Source of the DNA: Virgibacillus ndiopensis
Lineage (GTDB): Bacteria > Bacillota > Bacilli > Bacillales > Amphibacillaceae
Direction of reading: 5' to 3'
NCBI RefSeq assembly: GCF_900187325.1
Contig: NZ_FZMZ01000005.1
Span: 434,001 to 498,000, forward strand
DNA: 64,000 bases
In this document: positions 57,831 through 64,000 of the stretch, one piece after another
Numbering within the stretch: the stretch's first letter is position 1
Layout of the letters: each line of letters starts with the position of its first letter
Made by a program: the position numbers and the translations under genes
The notes under the pieces: model-generated
Told to the model about the DNA's origin: nothing
What the model saw: the letters and a program-made list of their open reading frames with translations, nothing else
Databases searched by the model: none

Positions 57831-58826
57831 TTACTTCCTAGTGTTTTGATAAATCTGTATCAATTGCTTAGCTTCTTTTTCACTAGAATGATTTTCAGCA
57901 ATATACTGTTTTGCATTTTCACCTATTGTTTGCCTTAATTCGATATTATTAAGTATTTGTTCAGCATAATCAAGAAATTGGTTTGAGGTTGTATAGATAA
58001 AACCAGTTTCTCTGTGTGAGACGATGCTTCGATTTCCCTGGTTATTCGAAACTAAAACAGGGAGGCAGGACGACATTGCTTCTAAAATCGAAGCAGGTTG
58101 GCCTTCGGAATGTGATGTATTTAAGACACAATCCGCTTGAGTATAAATAACGCCCATTTTTTTATGTGGGACTTTCCCTAGGTAGCTAACCCATTTTTTA
58201 TTGGCTTGAAGAAGTTCTTTTACAACTTCTCCTTCAGCCTCTTCAAGAATTGGTCCCACAAGCCATAGACGAACCTTCGAGTTTTTTTCATATAGACTTC
58301 TTAAAGACTCTATTGCAAATGGAATGTTTTTCACTTTGCGAATTCCCGCTGCTAGAACAAACAAAAATGTGTCATCCTCTTTTGGTTGTTGTAGGCTCTT
58401 ATCCGGAATCTCGGTTGTTCCTTGTGGAATGATTGCTGTTTTATGTTTCACCTCAGGAAGTTCTTTTAATAAAATATGTTTAGCTTCTTGATTAAATACG
58501 TGAATAGCTTTGGCATTACGTAAACAAAAGATTACATCCTCGCGCGTTTTTTCATCAAATAAATGATGATTTAAATCGGTACCAGTAAGGGTAATAATAT
58601 AAGAAGCTGGCTTCGTGTCAAGCTTTTCTAAAAATTTATAAAAATGATAGGCATGAAAGCCATGAACAACTTCAGCCTTTGGCAAGGTTTTCACTAGATT
58701 TTCCTCTGTTATTGAAATAATGTCAGTCTGAACATCAGATTTCTTTAATCCATCAGCTATTCGCTGTACGGTAACGGTATTTCCGCGAGGCTGGTGAAAA
58801 TTTGGTGTAACTAATAGAACTTTCAC
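57831..58826 (-). CDS. GT4-family glycosyltransferase in the selenium locus (SenB-like?)
   Basis: 331 residues from GTG at 58826 (AAGGATGG upstream). GT-B fold: N-terminal MKVLLVTPNFHQPRGNTVTV, acceptor-side motif IITLTGTDLNHHLF, and the donor-binding EX7E region SEGQPASILEAMSS near residue 255. The PRGNTVTVQRIA and LTGTDL motifs resemble SenB, the selenosugar synthase that joins selenophosphate to a UDP-sugar; this comparison is from memory. It lies between tRNA-Sec and selD, 42 bp before selD, so the two are probably co-transcribed. A wall or spore sugar transferase is the alternative. Confidence 0.85.
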   Translation of the reverse strand: MKVLLVTPNFHQPRGNTVTVQRIADGLKKSDVQTDIISITEENLVKTLPKAEVVHGFHAYHFYKFLEKLDTKPASYIITLTGTDLNHHLFDEKTREDVIFCLRNAKAIHVFNQEAKHILLKELPEVKHKTAIIPQGTTEIPDKSLQQPKEDDTFLFVLAAGIRKVKNIPFAIESLRSLYEKNSKVRLWLVGPILEEAEGEVVKELLQANKKWVSYLGKVPHKKMGVIYTQADCVLNTSHSEGQPASILEAMSSCLPVLVSNNQGNRSIVSHRETGFIYTTSNQFLDYAEQILNNIELRQTIGENAKQYIAENHSSEKEAKQLIQIYQNTRK

Positions 58827-59013
58827 TTTTGTTCCATCCTTTAAGGTCATTTTTATAAGCAACGTACATGTGCATTTTAGGTTATCCAATAAACAAATTC
58901 AATGAGGATCTACCTTATTAATAACATGCTACCTTTTTGTGATGTAGCTATTTTCGAAATAGAAAAAATACGCTCAAAGGGAGTTTCCCAAAGACCGTAG
59001 TAATATAAAATAT

Positions 59014-59110
59014 TGGCGGGACTGTGTGGGAATCGAACCCACCGGAGACGGCACGCGCCTCCCTCAGGGTTTTGAAGACCCAGGAGGACACCAGTCACCC
59101 ATCCAACCCC
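59014..59110 (-). tRNA. selC: tRNA-Sec, anticodon TCA
   Basis: 97 nt including an encoded CCA. The anticodon loop is CTTCAAA with the anticodon at 59073-59075, which reads UGA. It has the long extra arm, the extended acceptor (GGGGTTGG against ACAGTCCC, with wobbles) and a T arm GTGGG-TTCGATT-CCCAC. The size and long D stem are those of selenocysteine tRNA and not of serine tRNA. Confidence 0.95.
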
Positions 59111-59269
59111 ATTTTACTATTTATTATACCTATTTTTATTGTAAATATAACTTATAACTAAAGACTCTGATTCGCAAGGAAAAAGTCTTATGGATGATAA
59201 AATAATCAGCTTCCTTTTAGTGGAAAACAATTATCCAGCTTGAAAGACTGATGAGGGAGAATTAAAGTG

Positions 59270-59440
59270 ATAGTATAAATATAAAGTGAAACGTTAATCA
59301 GTGAGGGATTCCATCTTCCGCTGATTACTAGTTGAACTAATCGAGCGTTTACGGGTAGTTATCCTCCACTGCACTTCTTCAATTCCACTAAGTCGTGAGG
59401 GATGGGGGTATTCCCCGGTAATGCGGGATAAAGGCAGGTT
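59270..59440 (+). other. Structured-looking non-coding element before selB
   Basis: A compact GC-richer block: TTCCGCTGATTA, GAGCGTTTACGGGTAGTTAT, CCTCCACTGC, then GAGGGATGGGGGTATTCCCC and TAATGCGGGATAAAGGCAGG. It includes a GGGGTATTCCCC hairpin and can pair internally. I think similar blocks occur between genes in other Bacillaceae, but I cannot name the family. No protein frame. Confidence 0.45.
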
Positions 59441-59445
59441 AGATT

Positions 59446-61338
59446 ATGGAATCGAGATATTATACGATCGGAATGGCGGGTCATATTGACCATGGGAAAA
59501 CGACGTTAACAAAGGCATTAACAAATATAGATACAGATCGTTTGAAAGAAGAGAAGGAAAGAAATATTTCTATTGAACTCGGCTATGCTCCTTTACAAAC
59601 AAAGGATGGAACACATGTATCAATTGTCGATGTACCTGGGCATGAAAGGTTTATTCGACAAATGATTGCTGGAGTTGCTGGAATTGATCTTGTTGTCCTT
59701 GTTATTGCCGCTGATGAAGGTGTCATGCCACAAACGAAGGAACATTTGGAGATATTGGAGTTTCTTGGTGTAAAGCGGTGTATTGTTGCTGTTACAAAAA
59801 TAGATCGTGTCGATGAAGAGCTTTTAGAACTTGTTGGTATGGACATTAGTGAAGCACTAGTGGAAACATTATTTAAAGATGCACCAATGGTTTATGTTGA
59901 TAGTGTTACTAGTGTCGGGGTAGAACAATTGAAAGAAAAGATTTTTACGGAGCTTAAGTCAGTTGAATTTCGTGATCGTCACGGGGCATTCCGGTTGCCT
60001 ATCGATCAAGTATTTACTGTTCAGGGGCAAGGAACAGTTGTACGTGGAACAATTTATGAAGGGGTAGTAACGACTGGTAGTCAATTAATTGTTCTCCCTT
60101 CCGGACAAAAAGTGAAAGCGCGTAATATCCAAGTTCATCATAATAATGTTAAAGAGGCATCAGCTGGGCAGCGAACAGCAATTAATCTTGGCGGGATTAA
60201 CCACAGTGAATTGAAACGGGGAGATGTGCTAGTTGCAACTGATCATTTTCTTGTGTCAGATACCATCGATGTCTTGGTTCGATTCGTTAGAGATTTGCAA
60301 GCAGCTATTAAGCAAAGATCTCCGGTCAAGTTACACGTCGGTACTTCCGAAGTCACGGGAAAAATTATATTCTTTGATCGTAATGTAATCCAAGAGGCAA
60401 CAGATGAAATTCTTTGTCAAATTCGTTTGGATAATAGCATCGTTGTTCGACGTGGAGATCGATTCATACTAAGGCGACCCACTCCAGCAGAGACAATAGG
60501 AGGGGGCTGGATAATAGATCCAAATAGTAAAAAGTATCCATTTGGTCAACAAACGATTTCGATGTTGGAAAAAAAGAAAAAGGGTACTCCAGAAGATCTC
60601 ATTAAACATGCTTTAGAGAACTTCAAGACCCTTGATATTAAACAGCTGATTCAAGAAACATCGCTGGATCAGGTGGAAGTGGAAGGAATTTTAACTAGTA
60701 GGGTCGAAGATGAAACCATTGTCATACTCCCTAATAAGCGTTACACACTTTCATCCTTGCTGATAAAGGTAGAGGAACAGCTGGTAGAAAATTTAAAGGA
60801 ATATCACGACGCGAATCCGATGCGACTTGGAAGAGATAAGGCAGAGTTGGTGCAAATTTTAACCAATGAGTTTCCAAAGGAACTAATTGACTTCCATCTT
60901 AATATGATGTTAGACAAGAACATGATAAAAAAGGAGGGTCAGTTTATTTCTCTAACAGTGTTCAGATCTCATCTTCCAGATAATTGGAAGAAGCGAATGA
61001 AACAGGTAATTCGTAATATAGAAAACGACCAGCTTGCCGTAGGCAAATGGGAGGAATATGTAAAGGACAAGCCATTCTCTAAGGCTGATGCAGATGAATT
61101 AAAAAACTATCTGATTCAGACTGGGCAAGCTTATCGGTTAACTGATGACTTCCTTATTCATAAACGCTCCCTTGATAAAGCAATAGAACAACTTAAATCG
61201 AATACGGAAACAACCTTTACGTTAAAAGATGCAAAAGAAGTATTGGGTATTTCAAGGAAGTACCTAATTCCTATTTTAGAATTACTTGATCAGCTACACC
61301 TTACTAGACGAAAAGAATCAGAGCGTAAATGGGTTTAG
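59446..61338 (+). CDS. selB: Selenocysteine-specific elongation factor
   Basis: 630 residues. GTPase domain with GHIDHGKTT (12-20), DVPGHE (62-67) and TKID, EF-Tu-like domains 2-3, then four winged helices at the C-terminus that bind the SECIS RNA (residues ~380-630). It delivers Sec-tRNA to UGA codons. The start at 59446 follows GGCAGG weakly; the protein N-terminus fits the family exactly. It has the usual SelB length and is divergent from tRNA-Sec. Confidence 0.97.
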   Translation: MESRYYTIGMAGHIDHGKTTLTKALTNIDTDRLKEEKERNISIELGYAPLQTKDGTHVSIVDVPGHERFIRQMIAGVAGIDLVVLVIAADEGVMPQTKEHLEILEFLGVKRCIVAVTKIDRVDEELLELVGMDISEALVETLFKDAPMVYVDSVTSVGVEQLKEKIFTELKSVEFRDRHGAFRLPIDQVFTVQGQGTVVRGTIYEGVVTTGSQLIVLPSGQKVKARNIQVHHNNVKEASAGQRTAINLGGINHSELKRGDVLVATDHFLVSDTIDVLVRFVRDLQAAIKQRSPVKLHVGTSEVTGKIIFFDRNVIQEATDEILCQIRLDNSIVVRRGDRFILRRPTPAETIGGGWIIDPNSKKYPFGQQTISMLEKKKKGTPEDLIKHALENFKTLDIKQLIQETSLDQVEVEGILTSRVEDETIVILPNKRYTLSSLLIKVEEQLVENLKEYHDANPMRLGRDKAELVQILTNEFPKELIDFHLNMMLDKNMIKKEGQFISLTVFRSHLPDNWKKRMKQVIRNIENDQLAVGKWEEYVKDKPFSKADADELKNYLIQTGQAYRLTDDFLIHKRSLDKAIEQLKSNTETTFTLKDAKEVLGISRKYLIPILELLDQLHLTRRKESERKWV

Positions 61339-61343
61339 CTAAT

Positions 61344-61379
61344 AGGAAAAAGCGTCACTTTTTCCTTACTAGTTTTTTA
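61344..61379 (+). terminator. Hairpin between selB and the SelW-like gene
   Basis: AGGAAAAAG pairs perfectly with CTTTTTCCT around CGTCA, followed shortly by GTTTTTTAA. It could be a partial terminator within the operon. Confidence 0.65.
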
Positions 61380-61409
61380 ATAAGGAAAGTGGAAAAGGAC
61401 AACTAGGGT

Positions 61410-61652
61410 ATGAAATATAAGGTAACGATTGAATTTCGTATGCAGTGAAATTATGCGCCGAAAGCCGCAAGTTTTGCGGAACAGTTATTTAGTCATTACC
61501 AGCACGAAATTAGCTCTCTAGATTTGATTCCGGGTTCTAGAGGAGCGTTTGGTATTATGGTTAATGAACAGAAAATATATTCTAAACTTGAAACAGGTGA
61601 ATACCCAGAAGTGAACAACATAATTGATGAAATAGCAAGACTGAAAGGGTAA
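61410..61652 (+). CDS. SelW/Rdx-family selenoprotein
   Basis: 80 residues with TGA at 61446-61448 as Sec13. The protein reads VTIEFRMQ-Sec-NYAPKAASF, then SLDLIPGSRGAFGIMVN and KIYSKLETGEYPEVNNIIDE, the SelW/SelT/SelH thioredoxin-like fold. Sec takes the place of the second Cys of CxxC; the first is Arg, so the motif is R-x-x-Sec. It lies 71 bp after selB. No ORF from a standard caller covers it. The ribosome site is weak (GGACAACTAGGGT). SelW proteins are small redox proteins that often bind glutathione. Confidence 0.85.
61465..61479 (+). promoter_or_regulatory. Putative SECIS hairpin (SelW-like gene)
   Basis: CCGCAA-GTT-TTGCGG: perfect 6-bp stem, GTT loop starting 23 nt after the TGA. Confidence 0.75.
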
Positions 61653-62104
61653 CATAGCTCTTACATGAAAAAATGATTTAGGTCTTACTCCAAGTCGTTT
61701 TTTTGTCTGTTCGAGAATGAATTATTTGGTTTTACAGCCTTTTCTGCTTATAATGAAAGGGATTTTCCGATAAAGACCTGCAGTAAGATGTCAAGTGGAA
61801 AATAAATAAATATTTATTTTTCAAGGTGCAAATTGCTTAAAAAAGACATTAGAAAACTAGACCAGTAAATAAATTACAATTACTGGAAGTATAATTAAAG
61901 GATGTAGAAGCTATTTATGCTTCATATAGCAACGCTCCTTTTGGCGTGTAGATTTGGTTTTTGCGTAGTAGCGCATCAACCAAACGCACTAATTCTTGCG
62001 GTTAGGGGGAGTGTTCTCTTATGTTGATGTTTAGGCGCTTCCTTGTACCTTTTCGTGTAATAGGCGCCGTATTCGGGAACTCGCCTTCTTATCGAGTTGG
62101 CGGT
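61653..62104. other. Intergenic and IS-flank DNA
   Basis: No gene seen. The right part (from about 61900) probably belongs to the IS110-like element. I could not define an end. Confidence 0.4.
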
Positions 62105-63150
62105 TCAACAAGATAATATCTCAAATACTGATTCCCGTTTCGCGTCATGAAATGTCCTCTGCTGTAAATCATCCTGACTGTTTCTTACGCCAGTACAACC
62201 CGGCATATTTGGCAACTTTGGTTTCGTCCTCAAAACGCTCAATTTGGCCAATCTCAGCAATGATGCCAGCTGTGAACACCGGACCCAAGCCAGGAACGGT
62301 CTGAAGCGTCTGCCGCAATCCGGCCTAATGCGTGTAATGGATTTATCTATTTCCTTGATCTGCCATTGAAACGTTTGAATGACCGTGATGGACGTAACGA
62401 GTATGGTATCAATTGTGTCTTCCACCACCTTATCCAGACGATATGAAGAACGAACGGCTTTTTGAATGGATTTGGCCACCTGTTCCGAGTCATCAAAGCG
62501 ATTTTTACCCTTAGAGCGAAGATAGGCAGCTAATTCATCTAAGGCCATTCGTACCAGTTCTTCCAGGCTGTATTGTTCCAGAAATAAATCCATCATGGCT
62601 TTACCAAAAACGGACGATCCCACTCTTCCGTTTACGTACGTATTGCATTTAAAGCTAAGGTACTGTAGAAATCGTTGTTTTTCCTGCGTAACCTGACGTA
62701 GCAGCTGATATCTCGCTCGTGTTAATTATTGCAGGGCAAGGTACTTCTCTTCTTTCACAACAGACATGGGCAATCGGCCAAATAGGAGATAGTCAGCAAT
62801 GACAAAAGCATCAATTTCATCGGTCTTGTCCAGGTCGCTATAGCTCTTTTTGAAATTGGTAATCTGCTTGGGATTCATCACGAATACTTTCGTCCCAAGG
62901 CCACGCATAAATTCATCGTTGTGTAAAAACATGGATGGATGAAAGCTGTATACACTGGTGGATTCAAGCCCGATTCGTAGCACATCAACCGACTGGCCCT
63001 TGGTTGTATCGAGAATGATATCTCTAAGCTGTGTTGTACCCGGTAGATCATTCTCGATGGTGAAGGACTTAAGCTTCTCTCCTTTGCCATATAAAAAGCA
63101 ACCTTGATATCAAACGAACTCTCATTTAATCGACAAATAATTTCATGGGG
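62105..63150 (-). mobile_element. IS110-family transposase, frameshifted
   Basis: Pieces in order on the minus strand: an N-terminal DEDD-type part (near 63150-62990, IENDLPGTTQLRD), LRIGLESTSVYSFHPSMFLH with VMNPKQITNFKKSYSDLDKT and DEIDAFVIADYL (62726-62983), and the C-terminal Tnp_IS116-type part (62105-62623, LVRMALDELAAYLRSKGKNR) with a further frame break. It is inactive as written. It sits between the SelW-like gene and selA, so it inserted into the sel cluster. Confidence 0.85.
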
Positions 63151-63475
63151 TATTCCTCCCTTCGATTTAGAATCACTGAAAGTTGTTTCTTGGACGCTCT
63201 GAGATATCCCTAGTGTGGACGCTGATCAGCAGCCTCCATATGAGTACTATCCTTGTATCGAAAGCCGCCCCGGGAAGATCGACACGTACACTGGGAAACA
63301 GTCTTTATAATGTGGTAAGCCACAAGGAGTGTAAGAATTGTCCCAAATGATCCTAAGACCATTATCTGGGAATATCTCAGAGCATCCAATTTATTGACAT
63401 TCTGAAAACGGGTTTTTTCTAGTAATTTATAGGCTGAATTAAAGAGCCTAAATATAATATACGAGGAGTGTGCTT
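63151..63475. other. IS flank and selA leader
   Basis: No gene seen. GAGGAG at the right end serves selA. Confidence 0.45.
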
Positions 63476-64000
63476 ATGAAGCATTTACTACGCGAATTGC
63501 CACCAGTCCATGAACTGCAAAAAAGCGATCGATTTATCAACAATGTTAAGCGTTTCAATATACCTGAAACCCAAATAACGGAGGTAATACAAAGTGAATT
63601 ACAGCTATTACGTGGTCAGTTGTTAAGTGAGAATGTACCTAAAGAGGCTACTACCAAACAGGCAATCATTGAATACATTTGGAGTAATGTGGAGAAAAAA
63701 CTACATACATTTGAAAAAGATCGATTATTTCGAGTTATTAATGGAACAGGTACAGTTTTACATACAAATTTAGGGCGGTCTAGGTTAAGTGAAGAAGCTA
63801 TTCGACATGTTGCCGGCATAGCTGGCAATTATTCTAACCTAGAATATCAATTCACCGATGGGAAACGGGGTTCTAGACATGATATTCTTGAGGATTTGTT
63901 AACGAAGGTTACAGGAGCAGGAGCAGCTATGGTTGTCAATAACAATGCAGCGGCGGTCCTTCTTGTGTTACGTGCATTAGCTAAGGAAAAAGAAGTGATT
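63476..64000 (+). CDS. selA: L-seryl-tRNA(Sec) selenium transferase, 5' part (runs off window)
   Basis: The first 175 residues: MKHLLRELPPVHELQKSDRF, INGTGTVLHTNLGRSRLSEE, QFTDGKRGSRHDI and VVNNNAAAVLLVLRAL, all SelA signatures. The PLP enzyme forms a decamer and converts Ser-tRNA(Sec) to Sec-tRNA(Sec) with selenophosphate. The ATG at 63476 follows GAGGAG. No lesion in the visible part. Confidence 0.96.
   Translation, partial: MKHLLRELPPVHELQKSDRFINNVKRFNIPETQITEVIQSELQLLRGQLLSENVPKEATTKQAIIEYIWSNVEKKLHTFEKDRLFRVINGTGTVLHTNLGRSRLSEEAIRHVAGIAGNYSNLEYQFTDGKRGSRHDILEDLLTKVTGAGAAMVVNNNAAAVLLVLRALAKEKEVI

Noticed and set aside
58910-59098. Minus-strand 62-codon frame overlapping tRNA-Sec.
   Set aside because: It is simply the translation of the tRNA gene and its flank.

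Overview
The window is from a low-GC, endospore-forming Firmicute, most likely a Bacillaceae genus. The evidence is strong AGGAGG ribosome sites, TTG/GTG starts, a dynA-ypcP pair, a CotF-like coat protein, a gerA-gerC-gerB germinant receptor and SpoVA remnants. I cannot fix the genus from sequence alone.

Layout. 0-10 kb holds housekeeping and spore genes: the end of a dynamin-like GTPase, a 5'-3' exonuclease, a Zn-alcohol dehydrogenase, two DUF421 membrane proteins, a coat protein, D-serine ammonia-lyase and a cysteine synthase family protein. 10-19 kb has small accessory genes: an RlpA-like protein, a frameshifted lipoprotein cyclophilin, a DUF2975/XRE pair, DUF817, NUDIX, nucleoside hydrolase, a YdeI protein with a CDGSH tail, VOC and GNAT. 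19-24 kb is a graveyard with broken Tn7-like genes (TnsC-like ATPase, TniQ/TnsD-like, and a TnsA split by an inversion). 24-31 kb has an epimerase, a live and a dead peroxiredoxin, two paralogous TetR regulators and a decayed siderophore permease pair. 31-43 kb carries MsrAB, the gerACB operon and a redox island of live and decayed peroxiredoxin, Msr and thioredoxin-type genes. 43-45 kb is a decayed spoVA2mob-like operon with an intact DUF1657 gene. 45-51 kb has a DJ-1/DUF2269/DUF2306 group divergent from a two-component system with phased direct repeats between them. 51-54 kb has IS1182, a broken WrbA and a deacetylase remnant. 54-64 kb is a PhnCED-type ABC transporter followed by a selenium locus.

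The main result is a complete selenocysteine (Sec) system. A tRNA-Sec with anticodon TCA, a GT4 glycosyltransferase and selD run leftwards. selB, a SelW-like gene and selA (the last separated by a broken IS110 element and cut by the window edge) run rightwards. Four reading frames carry an in-frame TGA at a position where homologues have a redox Cys: SelD (57735-57737), a SelW-like protein (61446-61448), a thioredoxin (53195-53197) and a TlpA-like thioredoxin-TPR protein (39578-39580). Ordinary ORF calling truncates or misses all four. Each TGA is followed by a hairpin. In the SelW-like, thioredoxin and TlpA-like genes it has a 6-bp stem and a G(G/T)T triloop starting 22-24 nt after the TGA, which looks like a shared bacterial SECIS design. 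The glycosyltransferase between tRNA-Sec and selD resembles SenB-type selenosugar synthases, so the locus may make a selenium-containing small molecule as well as selenoproteins.

Many genes carry single indels or nonsense changes (cyclophilin, WrbA, a FecCD permease, an MsrA paralogue). Some of these may be sequencing errors, but the transposon, SpoVA and peroxiredoxin remnants carry so many lesions that they must be real decay.
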